DNA from: Streptomyces sp. NBC_00820
GTDB lineage: Bacteria > Actinomycetota > Actinomycetes > Streptomycetales > Streptomycetaceae
Length of the DNA: 64,000 bases
Reading direction: 5' to 3'
Assembly: GCF_036347055.1 (NCBI RefSeq)
Contig: NZ_CP108882.1
Location: forward strand, 4,878,501-4,942,500
The position numbers were made by a program, and so were the translations under genes. Positions 1-9,850 of the stretch are shown here, in pieces (position 1 is the stretch's first letter; the number at the start of each line of letters is the position of its first letter). Under the pieces are notes generated by a model. The model ran no database searches, was not told the origin of the DNA, and was given only the letters and a program-made list of their open reading frames with translations.

Positions 1-229
1 CACCTCCAAGGTCGCCGAGCTCGGCAAGAACGAGGGCTTCAACGCCGCCACCGGCGAGTACGGCGACCTGGTCAAGGCCGGCGTCATCGACCCGGTCAAG
101 GTCACCCGTTCCGCCCTGGAGAACGCCGCCTCCATCGCCTCCCTGCTCCTCACGACCGAGACCCTGGTCGTCGAGAAGAAGGAAGAGGAAGAGGCCGCCG
201 CGGGCCACGGCCACGGCCACTCGCACTGA
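1..229 (+). CDS. groEL1: Chaperonin GroEL1, C-terminal end (partial)
   Basis: Only the last 75 codons are present, in the frame starting at base 2; the start lies outside the window. The fragment carries the conserved GroEL C-terminal sequence ([18 protein letters not shown]), then a KKEEEE stretch and a His-rich tail, GHGHGHSH. GroEL is the ATP-driven folding chamber that works with GroES. A His-rich tail, instead of the usual Gly-Met repeats, is typical of the actinobacterial GroEL1 paralogue encoded next to groES, so GroEL1 is preferred over GroEL2. A strong hairpin terminator lies about 50 bp after the stop. Confidence 0.93.
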   Translation, partial: TSKVAELGKNEGFNAATGEYGDLVKAGVIDPVKVTRSALENAASIASLLLTTETLVVEKKEEEEAAAGHGHGHSH

Positions 230-280
230 CACTGACACCAGCGCACCTCAGCACTGAGGCTGCGCCCAGTCAGCACTGAG

Positions 281-307
281 GCCCGGCACCCCGCAAGGGT
301 GCCGGGC
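281..307 (+). terminator. Rho-independent-type terminator after groEL1
   Basis: A perfect 11-bp inverted repeat (gcccggcaccc / gggtgccgggc) with a 5-base loop, 52 bp after the groEL1 stop. Only a short TT follows, as is common for Streptomyces terminators. Confidence 0.8.
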
Positions 308-373
308 CTTCGCCGTGCGTCTGCGCCTGTACTTGTGCCCCCCTCGCGACCCTGAGCCTGGAAGGGGTGCCCC

Positions 374-1084
374 GTGCCCGACGCCACATCTCGCTGGGAG
401 CCGGACCCCGTGCTGAGGGGACTCCTGTTCACGGACTTCGACGGCCTGCCCGCCGATCCGGACGATGTCATCGCCGATGCCCTTGACGGCGGTTACAGGG
501 AACGCACCGAGGGCCTGGCCGCCCTCTTGCACGACGAGAACGCCGATCCGGCCGCGCGCTTCCTGGCCTGCTGCGCGCTCGTCTCCTGGGCGGATCCGAT
601 CGGCTGCGCGAAGGTCGTCGAGTCGGCCGCCACACCCGACGACCTGGCGTGGAGGGGGCAGAGCCACGACCGCTTCAACAGCCAGGACGACACGTTCGCG
701 CACCTGGCCGAGGCCGTGGGCCGCAGTCGCGACATGGTCGAGGAACGCGGCACCGAGGCCGAGCGCATCGAGGCCGCCCGTGCGCTGATCCGGATCTCCG
801 ACCGGGTGCAACTGGACCGCAGGGCGAACGACCTGCTGTACCCGGAGATCGTCGCTGCGTGCCGGGACGACCTTTCCGCCGTCGTAGAGCGAGGCATCGC
901 CCGCCTCGCGGCAGGCGACCAACCCAAGTTCGACCTCGGCCTGCAACTCGCTCTGTTCATCAACGCTCTCGCCGAATCCGAGCCGGTCTGGGCCGCCGAT
1001 GCCGGGCACCGACTTGTTGCCGCACATCCCGGCGACCGGGCACTGCGCGAACTGACCGAGGCGGGGAGCAGTTCCCTCTGCTGA
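374..1084 (+). CDS. Hypothetical protein, helical (HEAT-like) and Asp/Ala-rich
   Basis: This is a 236-residue soluble protein without signal peptide or membrane segment. The GTG start is preceded by GAAGGGG. The sequence reads as repeated amphipathic helices (for example DPAARFLACCALVSWADP and AERIEAARALIRISD), suggesting a HEAT/armadillo-like or immunity-protein-like fold, but I do not recognise a family. G/C-rich third positions support that it is coding. The next gene, also of unknown function, lies 190 bp downstream on the same strand. The pair sits between groEL1 and the SDR gene. No catalytic motif is visible. Confidence 0.7.
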   Translation: MPDATSRWEPDPVLRGLLFTDFDGLPADPDDVIADALDGGYRERTEGLAALLHDENADPAARFLACCALVSWADPIGCAKVVESAATPDDLAWRGQSHDRFNSQDDTFAHLAEAVGRSRDMVEERGTEAERIEAARALIRISDRVQLDRRANDLLYPEIVAACRDDLSAVVERGIARLAAGDQPKFDLGLQLALFINALAESEPVWAADAGHRLVAAHPGDRALRELTEAGSSSLC

Positions 1085-1273
1085 TGCAGCGGTGCGCGCG
1101 TCCTGTGGGACGTGCGCGGAGAACCGTGGCGAGGTGGGCTGTACGGGAGCGGGCCTGCCAACTCTGCTCACAGGAAGTTCCAGGCAATGCCGGCGAAGAA
1201 GAACTGGACGATGGACTGCGATCTCCTCAGGTGATCTTGTCCCGCCGTCCGGGCACGAGGTGAGGAGTGATCC

Positions 1274-1756
1274 GTGGACCTGGTACTCGACCCGCCGCGC
1301 GGAGTGGCCCCGCTGCGGCTGGGCATGACGCTGGATGAGGCGGTCGCCGCCGCCCCGCCGGAGTGGGGCGAGGCCGACGTGGTGCGTCGCGCCGACGACG
1401 ACGCCCTGGCCGAGTGGGCGCTGGACCGCATCGCCGTCCACGCCCTGGCCGAGGAGGACGGGACCACCGTGACCGCGATCGAGCTGTGGTGGCCCGGTGA
1501 GGGCCGCTCCTCGACCACGCGTGTCCTCTTCGACGGCGACGAGGTGTTCACCACGCCCGCCCGGGACCTGTTCGCCCGCGCCGCCGAGCGCGGGCTGCGC
1601 GTCGACACGTCGCAGCCCGAGTATCCGGTGATCCCCGGCCTGTCCCTCGGCTTCACCCGGCAGACCTCGCAGAAGGTCGCGCGGGACGCCGACGGTCTCC
1701 CCTGCTGTGTCACTTCGGTCCTGGTCGGCGGCGAGGACTACTACGACTACCGCTAG
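1274..1756 (+). CDS. Hypothetical protein, 160 aa
   Basis: This is a small acidic soluble protein starting at GTG with the ribosome site GAGGTGAGGAG upstream. It opens with a beta-rich segment (VLDPPRGVAPLRLGMTLDEA) that resembles the start of small conserved actinobacterial proteins sometimes found as immunity-type or stand-alone genes; this is resemblance only. It ends in an unusual acidic/aromatic tail, GGEDYYDYR. No catalytic motif, signal peptide or membrane segment is visible. It converges on the SDR gene, with 56 bp between the stops. Function unknown. Confidence 0.7.
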   Translation: MDLVLDPPRGVAPLRLGMTLDEAVAAAPPEWGEADVVRRADDDALAEWALDRIAVHALAEEDGTTVTAIELWWPGEGRSSTTRVLFDGDEVFTTPARDLFARAAERGLRVDTSQPEYPVIPGLSLGFTRQTSQKVARDADGLPCCVTSVLVGGEDYYDYR

Positions 1757-1812
1757 GCGTAGGCACGCGGCCGGGACCGCGCCCGCACGGCGACGGTCCC
1801 GCCGGCATCCGC

Positions 1813-2586
1813 CTACTGCGGCCCGTACTTGCGCCCCGTCCGGGCGCTGATGCCGCCCAGCAGACCCCGGGGCGCCACCTTGGCCAGGCCCATCAGGGTC
1901 TTGTAACGCGGGTCGGGGATCGACAGGGTCTTGTTCCGGGAGAGGTCGGCCAGCGCCTCGGCCACCACCTTGTCAGCGTCCAGCCACATCCATCCCGGGA
2001 TGTTGTCCGTGCCCATTCCGGCCCGCTCGTGGAACTCCGTGCGCACGAAGCCCGGGCACAGGGCCATCAGGCGGACCCCGCTGCCCGCGAGGTCCTTCGC
2101 CGCGCCCTGGGTGAACTGCACGACCCATGCCTTCGAGGCGCCGTACGTGCCCCGGGGCACGAAGGCCGCCACCGAGGCCACGTTGATCACGCCGCCCCGG
2201 CCGCGCTCGCGCATCGCCTCGGTCGCCGCCGACGTCAGACGCAGTACCGCCTCGCAGTGCACCTTGAGCATCTTCAGCTCGTCGGCCATGGAGACGTCGA
2301 GATAGCGGCCCTTGTTGCCGAAACCGGCGTTGTTGACCAGCAGGTCGACCGGGTTCTTCCGGTCTCCCAGCCGCGCGGCCACCGCCTCGATGCCCTTGTC
2401 CTCGGCCAGGTCCGCGGTCAGCACCTCCGCCTCGATGCCGTGCCGGTCGTGCAGCTCGGTCGCCTGTTCGTGCAGTCGCTTGGTGTCCCGCGCCACCAGG
2501 ACGAGGTCGTGCCCCTCGGCCGCCAGCCGCCGCGCGAACGCGGCACCGATTCCCGCGGTCGATCCCGTAATCAGAGCCGTTGTCAT
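1813..2586 (-). CDS. Short-chain dehydrogenase/reductase
   Basis: A classical SDR of 257 residues, the usual family length. The N-terminal Rossmann motif TGSTAGIGAAFA (TGxxxGIG), the NNAGF motif after beta-4, and the active-site Tyr-Lys in YGASKAWV are all present. It should bind NAD(P)H and reduce or oxidise a carbonyl/alcohol group, but the substrate cannot be read from sequence; the closest general type is the DltE/YqjQ-like cytosolic SDR. The ATG start is well placed. It lies 53 bp downstream of the MOSC gene stop on the same strand, so the two could be cotranscribed. Confidence 0.9.
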   Translation of the reverse strand: MTTALITGSTAGIGAAFARRLAAEGHDLVLVARDTKRLHEQATELHDRHGIEAEVLTADLAEDKGIEAVAARLGDRKNPVDLLVNNAGFGNKGRYLDVSMADELKMLKVHCEAVLRLTSAATEAMRERGRGGVINVASVAAFVPRGTYGASKAWVVQFTQGAAKDLAGSGVRLMALCPGFVRTEFHERAGMGTDNIPGWMWLDADKVVAEALADLSRNKTLSIPDPRYKTLMGLAKVAPRGLLGGISARTGRKYGPQ

Positions 2587-2639
2587 GGCCCAAGGGTAGT
2601 GACCCGGAGCGAGAGCGTCCGCTCAGCGGTGACGGCCCC

Positions 2640-3308
2640 TCAGTGCGCTTGGTCGGCCACGTACTTGCGGGCCTTGGCCAGCGCCTCGGGGTGCAGCGCG
2701 TCGCCCGCGGCGAGCAACCGGGGCAGCAGCTCCCGCTCGGTGGTGACCGCGCGGAACTGCAGCGCCGCCGTCACCCCGTGGTCCGGCCGGTGCGCGATCT
2801 CGATCGCGTCGCCCGCCCGGATCTCCCCCGGCTCGATCACCCGCAGGTAGGCACCCGTCGCGGCCTTCCGGGTGAACCTCTTCACCCAGCCCCGCTCGTC
2901 CAGATGGCCCTGGAACGTACGGCACGGGATCCGCCCCGACGTCACCTCCAGAACCACTCCCGAACCGATCCTCCAGCGCTCGCCGATCAGCGCCCCGGAC
3001 ACGTCCAGGCCGTCCGTCGTCAGGTTCTCGCCGAAGACGCCGTTGGTCAGCGGCCTGCCGAGTTCGCGTTCCCAGTCGTCGAGATCCTCGCGCGCGAAGG
3101 CGTACACCGCCTGGTCGTCGCCGCCGTGGTGGCGCAGGTCGCACACGGCGTCCCCGGCCAGCCCGCTGCCGACGGACCCCTTGGGGCCCGGGGCCGCCAC
3201 CCGTACCGGTCCGTCGAACGGCCGCTTGTCGATGCCGGTCACGCCCTGCGCCTGGTCCGTGTACGGCACCGGCCGCGGGCGGCCCAGGTTGACCGAGAGA
3301 AGCTTCAT
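2640..3308 (-). CDS. MOSC domain-containing protein
   Basis: A 222-residue stand-alone MOSC protein of the YiiM type. Visible family features are the N-terminal LLSVNLGRPRPV strand, the VAAPGPKGSVGSGLAGD loop, HHGGDDQAVYAF, the ENLTTDGLD segment and the conserved cysteine in GRIPCRTFQGH. MOSC domains take part in molybdenum-cofactor-dependent sulfur or N-hydroxylated-base detoxification; YiiM reduces 6-N-hydroxylaminopurine in E. coli, and the same role is inferred here. It is divergent from the LysR gene, with 80 bp between starts that probably holds both promoters. Confidence 0.88.
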   Translation of the reverse strand: MKLLSVNLGRPRPVPYTDQAQGVTGIDKRPFDGPVRVAAPGPKGSVGSGLAGDAVCDLRHHGGDDQAVYAFAREDLDDWERELGRPLTNGVFGENLTTDGLDVSGALIGERWRIGSGVVLEVTSGRIPCRTFQGHLDERGWVKRFTRKAATGAYLRVIEPGEIRAGDAIEIAHRPDHGVTAALQFRAVTTERELLPRLLAAGDALHPEALAKARKYVADQAH

Positions 3309-3388
3309 GGCCGCACGCTACGGCAGCACATCCCAAAGCGTCGACTCATTATCGGGTGCCACACCCAAGGCTGACTTATGCTTGTCGG

Positions 3389-4288
3389 GTGATCGAGGCC
3401 CGTCATCTCCGTGTCCTGCGCGCCGTCGCCGCCACCGGCTCCTTCTCCGCGGCGGGCCGTGCGCTGGGCTGCACCCAGCCCGCCGTCAGTCAGCAGATGA
3501 AGGCCCTGGAAGCCTCGGTCGGCACCCCGCTGCTGGTCCGCGGCGGCCGCGAGATGCGCCTCACCCAGGCCGGCGAGGCCCTCGTCCGGCACGCCTCCGG
3601 GATCCTCGCCGGGCTCACCGCGGCCGAGGAGGAGGTCGCCGCCATCGCCGGTCTCAGGGCCGGCCGGGTCCGGCTGGTCTCCTTCCCCAGCGGCAGCTCC
3701 ACCCTGGTCCCCACCGCCCTGGCCGCCCTGCGCGCCGCCCACCCCGGCACCCGCGTCTCCCTGGAGGAGGCCGAGCCGCCGAAGTCCGTCGAGCTGCTGC
3801 GCGAAGGCGACTGCGACCTGGCACTGGCCTTTTGTTACGAGGGCGCGTCGGTCGCGGAGGAGTGGGAGGACCTGGTCGTACGACCCCTGCTGACGGACCG
3901 TCTGGTCGCGCTGGTGCCCGAGCGGCACCGGCTCGCGGGCGCGGAGTCCGTGAGCATAGGCGAGCTGGCCGAGGAGTCCTGGATCGCCGGCTGCCCGCGC
4001 TGCCGCGGCCAGCTCGTGCAGGCGTGCGAGAGCGCCGGCTTCACGCCCCGTATCGACTTCGCCACCGACGACTATCCGGCGGTGGCCGGCCTGGTCGGCG
4101 CGGGCCTCGGGGTGGCCGTACTGCCGCAGCTCGCGGTCGATTCGGTGCGGCCGAGGGGGGTCCGGGTGGTCCGGCTGGAGCCGGCCGTGCGGCGCCAGGT
4201 CGTCGCCCTCACCCTGCCCGACCTGGCACAGGTGCCGGCCGTGGCGGCGACGCTGGAACAGCTGACCCGGGCGGCCGGCCGCCCGTAG
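3389..4288 (+). CDS. LysR-family transcriptional regulator
   Basis: A 299-residue LTTR. The N-terminal winged helix-turn-helix reads EARHLRVLRAVAATGSFSAA followed by LGCTQPAVSQQMKALE, and the periplasmic-binding-protein-like effector domain spans about residues 90-299. I start at the GTG at 3389 because the family HTH normally begins within a few residues of Met; an upstream in-frame start at 3356 would add 11 non-conserved residues. LTTRs usually control a divergent neighbour, here the MOSC and SDR genes, which is inference. The pair CPRCRGQLVQAC in the effector domain is notable because Cys pairs can be redox-sensitive. Confidence 0.9.
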   Translation: MIEARHLRVLRAVAATGSFSAAGRALGCTQPAVSQQMKALEASVGTPLLVRGGREMRLTQAGEALVRHASGILAGLTAAEEEVAAIAGLRAGRVRLVSFPSGSSTLVPTALAALRAAHPGTRVSLEEAEPPKSVELLREGDCDLALAFCYEGASVAEEWEDLVVRPLLTDRLVALVPERHRLAGAESVSIGELAEESWIAGCPRCRGQLVQACESAGFTPRIDFATDDYPAVAGLVGAGLGVAVLPQLAVDSVRPRGVRVVRLEPAVRRQVVALTLPDLAQVPAVAATLEQLTRAAGRP

Positions 4289-4440
4289 GGCCGACCGCGG
4301 GAGTGCCGCGGGAGTGCCGCAGCCAGGGCTACGCAGGGCTGTGCGGAGCCGCGTGGAGCCGCGCTCGCGGCGCGCTCGTGGCGGGGCAGAGGGGGAAGGG
4401 GCGTAGAGGCACGCCCCAGGCGGCGGGCGGACAGGGGCGA

Positions 4441-4462
4441 CGGGCACGCACGTGCGTGCCCG
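4441..4462. repeat. Perfect 22-bp palindrome between lysR and whiD
   Basis: Arms cgggcacgcac / gtgcgtgcccg meet with no spacer. It lies 28 bp beyond the whiD stop and 150 bp after the lysR stop, so it may serve as a bidirectional terminator for the two convergent genes. A protein-binding palindrome is the alternative. Confidence 0.5.
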
Positions 4463-4490
4463 CTGGGGGAGTGATTGCAGAAACGTTCCT

Positions 4491-4823
4491 TCAGACGTCC
4501 GAGGCGGAGCCCCCGCCGGGGGTGGAGGAGGCCGTCACCAGGCGGTTGCGCGCTCGCCCCATCAGCTCTTCGCGCTCGTCCTCGGTCAGGCCGCCCCACA
4601 CGCCGTACGGCTCGCGCACCGCCAGTGCGTGCGCCGCGCACTGGGCGCGGACCGGGCACCTCATGCAGACCTCCTTGGCCGAGTTCTCGCGAGCGCTCCG
4701 AGCCGCCCCGCGCTCGCCCTCCGGGTGGAAGAAGAGCGAGCTGTCCACCCCGCGGCAGGCAGCCAGCAGCTGCCAGTCCCACAGGTCCGCGTTCGGTCCG
4801 GGAAGGCGGGAGAAATCTGCCAT
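4491..4823 (-). CDS. whiD: WhiB-like iron-sulfur regulator WhiD
   Basis: A 110-residue Wbl protein with four iron-sulfur cysteines (one in LLAACRG, two in EVCMRCPV, one in AQCAAHAL) and the hallmark GVWGGLTEDERE turn, followed by a basic tail (RARNR). I choose the ATG at 4823 (MADFSRLPGP), preceded by AAGGGGT; an in-frame start 14 codons upstream lacks support. The close match to WhiD and the divergent bldM neighbour identify it. WhiD binds a 4Fe-4S cluster, is needed for late sporulation in S. coelicolor, and interacts with the principal sigma factor; those roles are known, not visible here. Confidence 0.93.
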   Translation of the reverse strand: MADFSRLPGPNADLWDWQLLAACRGVDSSLFFHPEGERGAARSARENSAKEVCMRCPVRAQCAAHALAVREPYGVWGGLTEDEREELMGRARNRLVTASSTPGGGSASDV

Positions 4824-5204
4824 TACGTGACCCCTTGTAGCCGTTCTGGGCGGATACGGTGCCATCGACCGTACATGTCCGGTCTAAGGAGATGAAAATA
4901 TGACTCATTGCGAATCTAGCTCCAGACACTGAGAAACGGGAGCAAAAGCGTCTAAATGGGGCATAGGTTGTGATGAAAACTTGAGAGTCCGTTGGGCATG
5001 TCTGCACCGTGTCGAGACCCTCACGTAGAGTGCCGAAGATGGCACGCGGCCCCGTAACTCTTTCGAGTGACCGTCGTTGAGAGTGCGGAGGCGGTTGAAA
5101 ACACAAGTGCTCGGGCAGGCGTCCGAGACGGTCGACCGCACAGGTGACGATTCCGTACCAGCCTGGAGGCTCAAGGTGACGCGCATCAGCTGCGGAGGGC
5201 GGTC
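4824..5204. other. Regulatory intergenic region whiD-bldM
   Basis: 381 bp between the divergent starts, AT-richer than its surroundings in 4890-4990. It holds the sigma-BldN-type bldM promoter listed separately and, at 4886-4932, a strong AAGGAG site 8 bases ahead of an ATG that opens a 10-codon frame (MTHCESSSRH). Both developmental genes must draw their promoters from here. Confidence 0.7.
5053..5080 (+). promoter_or_regulatory. Sigma-BldN-type promoter of bldM (P1)
   Basis: CGTAAC at 5053-5058, a 16-base spacer and CGTTGA at 5075-5080 match the published sigma-BldN consensus CGTAAC-N16-CGTTGA exactly. It points at bldM and leaves a leader of roughly 115 bases. In S. coelicolor bldM P1 is a known sigma-BldN target. 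Confidence 0.85.
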
Positions 5205-5816
5205 ATGACATCCGTCCTCGTCTGCGACGACTCCCCGCTTGCCCGAGAGGCGCTCCGCCGCGCGGTAGCGACCGTGCCCGGCGTCGAGCGCGTGACGACG
5301 GCGGCCAACGGCGAGGAAGTCCTCCGCCGCTGGGGCGCCGACCGCTCCGACCTCATTCTGATGGATGTACGCATGCCCGGCCTGGGCGGCGTCGAGACCG
5401 TGCGCCGGCTGCTGTCCGCGGACCCGGGCGCGCGCATCATCATGCTCACCGTCGCCGAGGACCTCGACGGTGTGGCCCTCGCGGTCGCCGCCGGCGCCCG
5501 CGGCTACCTGCACAAGGACGCCTCGCGCGCGGAGCTGCGGGCCACGGTGACGCAGGCCCTCGCCGATCCGACCTGGCGGCTGGCCCCGCGCCGGCTGCGC
5601 TCGGCGGAGATGGGCGCGGCGCCCACCCTCACCGCGCGTGAGATCCAGGTGCTGGAGGGCATGAGCCACGGCCGCTCCAACGCCGAGATCGGTCGCGAGC
5701 TGTTCCTCTCCGAGGACACGGTCAAGACCCACGCCCGGCGTCTGTTCAAGAAGCTCGGTGCCTCCGACCGCGCCCACGCGGTGGCACTCGGCTTCCGCTG
5801 GGGACTGGTCCGGTAG
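5205..5816 (+). CDS. bldM: Developmental response regulator BldM
   Basis: A 203-residue FixJ/NarL-type regulator. The receiver domain (about 1-120) has Asp8/Asp9, the phospho-acceptor-position Asp54 in LILMDVRMPG and a Lys in GYLHKD; the C-terminal LuxR HTH (about 140-203) reads LTAREIQVLEGMSHGRSNAEIG and TVKTHARRLFKKL. No kinase gene is adjacent, so it is an orphan regulator. BldM is known to act without phosphorylation, as a homodimer or as a heterodimer with WhiI, to switch on aerial growth and sporulation genes. Identification rests on sequence, the whiD neighbour and the sigma-BldN promoter upstream. Confidence 0.95.
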   Translation: MTSVLVCDDSPLAREALRRAVATVPGVERVTTAANGEEVLRRWGADRSDLILMDVRMPGLGGVETVRRLLSADPGARIIMLTVAEDLDGVALAVAAGARGYLHKDASRAELRATVTQALADPTWRLAPRRLRSAEMGAAPTLTAREIQVLEGMSHGRSNAEIGRELFLSEDTVKTHARRLFKKLGASDRAHAVALGFRWGLVR

Positions 5817-6075
5817 GACGTGCGCCGCGGCGGTACGACACGCCGCCACCCGCGGCTCCCTGCCCGCCATCGGGCGGGCGGGGGCGCCGGGCGTGCGACG
5901 GCGGGCTGCGGGGCACTTCCGGAACCGCGTGCGCGCGCCCGCCGGACGGGCCGGCAGGGGGCTCGCGAGGCGCCCCGCCGGACGCGCGCTGCTTGTTTCG
6001 CCGCGGATGCCGCATCCTTGAGGTGTGGAGTCTCTCGGGGACAAGTCGGTCGAGCGGAAGGGGAGGGCGCAAGGG

Positions 6076-6750
6076 ATGAGTGCCGGCGCACCTACTCATA
6101 ACGCTTCGGTGCACAACCACGAGCGCGATGCGACGGACCGCAGGGCCGCAAGGCACCATGGACCGATGCGCGACGACGATGCGGGCACGGCCCACGGGAT
6201 TGGTGCGCTCGTGCATCGTGCCGTCGACGGGGACGAGCAGGCCACGCACGACCTGCTCGCGCACGTCCACCCCCTCGCGCTGCGCTACTGCCGGACCCGC
6301 CTGTCGCGGCTGCCCGGCGACGCGCGTCACTTCGTCGAGGACCTGGCCCAGGAGGTCTGCGTCGCGGTCCTCCTCGCCCTGCCGCGCTACCGCGACACCG
6401 GGCGCCCGTTCGAGGCCTTCGTCTTCGCCATCGCCTCGCACAAGGTCGCCGACCTCCAGCGGGCCGCGATGCGTCACCCGGGTTCCACCGCCGTCCCCTC
6501 GGACGAGATGCCGGAGCGGCCCGACGACTCGCTGGGCCCCGAGGAGCGCGCCCTGCTCAGCAGCGACGCCGAGTGGGCCAAGAAGCTGCTGGCCAACCTC
6601 CCCGAGAACCAGCGCGAGCTGCTCCTGCTGCGCATCGCCGTGGGCTTGACCGCGGAGGAGACAGGGCAGATGTTGGGAATGTCACCCGGCGCGGTTCGGG
6701 TGGCTCAGCACCGTGCGCTGAGCCGGCTGCGCGCTCTCGCCGAGCAGTGA
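6076..6750 (+). CDS. shbA: ECF-type sigma factor ShbA (SigD-like)
   Basis: A 224-residue sigma-70-family protein. Region 2 ([20 protein letters not shown] to [17 protein letters not shown]) and region 4 ([26 protein letters not shown] and [17 protein letters not shown]) are present. Position between whiD/bldM and guaB matches the ShbA/SigD locus; ShbA drives transcription of the principal sigma gene hrdB in S. griseus. Start choice is uncertain: ATG 6076 follows a GGGAGGGCGCAAGG tract, a GTG at 6025 would add 17 residues, and ATG 6166 (MRDDDAG) would remove 30. No anti-sigma gene is adjacent. Confidence 0.88.
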   Translation: MSAGAPTHNASVHNHERDATDRRAARHHGPMRDDDAGTAHGIGALVHRAVDGDEQATHDLLAHVHPLALRYCRTRLSRLPGDARHFVEDLAQEVCVAVLLALPRYRDTGRPFEAFVFAIASHKVADLQRAAMRHPGSTAVPSDEMPERPDDSLGPEERALLSSDAEWAKKLLANLPENQRELLLLRIAVGLTAEETGQMLGMSPGAVRVAQHRALSRLRALAEQ

Positions 6751-6866
6751 CCGGAACCTCTGCGCCGGACCGGCGTAGCGCCATGTCGGCGCTGGCAGGC
6801 GGCCCCCGGCCCGTTTCCGGCCGTGACGCCGCCCGCCCGCAGGGCCGTGTCCGGTCGGCCATCTGA

Positions 6867-8495
<1,629 letters not shown>

Positions 8496-8523
8496 CGCAC
8501 GTACGCGCGTGCCGGCTGTGACA

Positions 8524-8553
8524 GGGCGGTCCCGGGAGAACCCGGGGCCGCCC
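8524..8553 (+). terminator. Hairpin after guaB
   Basis: A 13-bp stem with one G-T pair (gggcggtcccggg / cccggggccgccc) and an AGAA loop, 28 bp after guaB. It may end the guaB transcript or reduce read-through into guaB3. Confidence 0.6.
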
Positions 8554-8633
8554 CTCGTCGTCCCGGGAGGGGCGCCGCCGCACCGGTCGGCGATACTGGA
8601 AGACGCTGAAACGCATCAGGGAAAGGCCAAGAC

Positions 8634-9758
8634 GTGACTGAGATCGAGATCGGGCGCGGCAAGCGCGGCCGGCGGGCTTACGCCTTCGACGACATCGCCG
8701 TCGTCCCCAGCCGCCGTACGCGGGACCCGAAGGAGGTCTCGATCGCCTGGCAGATCGACGCCTACCGCTTCGAGCTGCCGTTCCTGGCCGCTCCCATGGA
8801 CTCGGTCGTCTCCCCGGCCACCGCGATCCGCATCGGGGAGCTGGGCGGTCTGGGCGTCCTCAACCTCGAGGGTCTGTGGACGCGCTACGAGGACCCGCAG
8901 CCGCTGCTGGACGAGATCGCCGAGCTGCCCGTCGAGCGGGCCACCCGCCGTCTGCAGGAGATCTACTCGGCTCCCATCAAGGAGGAGCTGATCGGCGCCC
9001 GCATCAAGGAGGTGCGCGACGCCGGCGTGGTCACGGCCGCCGCGCTCTCCCCGCAGCGCACCGCGCAGTTCTCCAAGGCCGTCGTGGACGCGGGCGTGGA
9101 CATCTTCGTCATCCGCGGTACGACGGTCTCGGCGGAGCACGTCTCCTCCGCGCACGAGCCGCTGAACCTGAAGCAGTTCATCTACGAGCTGGACGTCCCG
9201 GTGATCGTCGGCGGCTGCGCCACGTACACCGCCGCCCTGCACCTGATGCGCACCGGCGCGGCCGGCGTCCTGGTCGGCTTCGGCGGCGGCGCCGCGCACA
9301 CCACGCGCAACGTGCTGGGCATCCAGGTCCCGATGGCCACGGCGGTGGCCGACGTGGCGGCGGCCCGCCGTGACTACATGGACGAGTCCGGCGGCCGGTA
9401 CGTGCACGTGATCGCCGACGGCGGTGTCGGCTGGTCCGGCGACCTCGCGAAGGCGGTCGCCTGCGGCGCCGACGCGGTGATGATGGGCTCCCCGCTGGCC
9501 CGCGGCACGGACGTGCCGGGTCAGGGCAACCACTGGGGCATGGAGGCGGTCAACGAGGAGCTGCCCCGCGGCAAGAAGGTCGACCTCGGCACGGTCGGCA
9601 CCCTGGAGGAGATCCTCACCGGCCCGTCCCACACCCCGGACGGCTCGATGAACTTCTTCGGCGCCCTGCGCCGCGCCATGGCCACCACCGGCTACAGCGA
9701 GCTCAAGGAGTTCCAGCGCGTCGAGGTGACGGTGGCGGACAGCCAGCACAGCCGCTGA
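8634..9758 (+). CDS. guaB3: GuaB3-family IMP dehydrogenase-related protein
   Basis: A 374-residue IMPDH/GMP-reductase-fold protein that lacks CBS domains and starts YAFDDIAVVPSRRTRDPKEV, diagnostic of the actinobacterial GuaB3 type. The GTG start follows GGGAAAGG. The barrel contains APMDSVVSP, VIVGGCATYTAAL and ADGGVGWSGDLAKAV. A canonical GSICTT loop is not seen, so IMPDH activity cannot be assumed. In mycobacteria the equivalent gene next to guaB2 is annotated guaB3. Other GuaB3 proteins have been linked to GMP reduction, but the reaction here is unproven. Confidence 0.9.
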   Translation: MTEIEIGRGKRGRRAYAFDDIAVVPSRRTRDPKEVSIAWQIDAYRFELPFLAAPMDSVVSPATAIRIGELGGLGVLNLEGLWTRYEDPQPLLDEIAELPVERATRRLQEIYSAPIKEELIGARIKEVRDAGVVTAAALSPQRTAQFSKAVVDAGVDIFVIRGTTVSAEHVSSAHEPLNLKQFIYELDVPVIVGGCATYTAALHLMRTGAAGVLVGFGGGAAHTTRNVLGIQVPMATAVADVAAARRDYMDESGGRYVHVIADGGVGWSGDLAKAVACGADAVMMGSPLARGTDVPGQGNHWGMEAVNEELPRGKKVDLGTVGTLEEILTGPSHTPDGSMNFFGALRRAMATTGYSELKEFQRVEVTVADSQHSR

Positions 9759-9771
9759 TCCCATAGGCGTG

Positions 9772-9811
9772 CGAAGGGCCCGGACACCGGTTGCGGTGTC
9801 CGGGCCCTTCG
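9772..9811. terminator. Strong bidirectional terminator
   Basis: A perfect 17-bp stem (9772-9788 with 9795-9811) and a 6-base loop between the convergent stops of guaB3 and the nucleotide-sugar dehydrogenase gene. Confidence 0.85.
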
Positions 9812-9850
9812 CGTGCGCCCCTTGCCGGCCCCGCTCCCGCGAGAGCCCCC

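Noticed and set aside
250..281. Repeated cagcactgaggc after groEL1
   Set aside because: Two short copies just before the terminator; too small to interpret as a regulatory element.
1085..1273. Possible minus-strand gene remnant ending IVQFFFAGIAWNFL
   Set aside because: Only a short hydrophobic end, no start with a ribosome site, and it runs antisense over the hypothetical gene at 1274. No family recognised.
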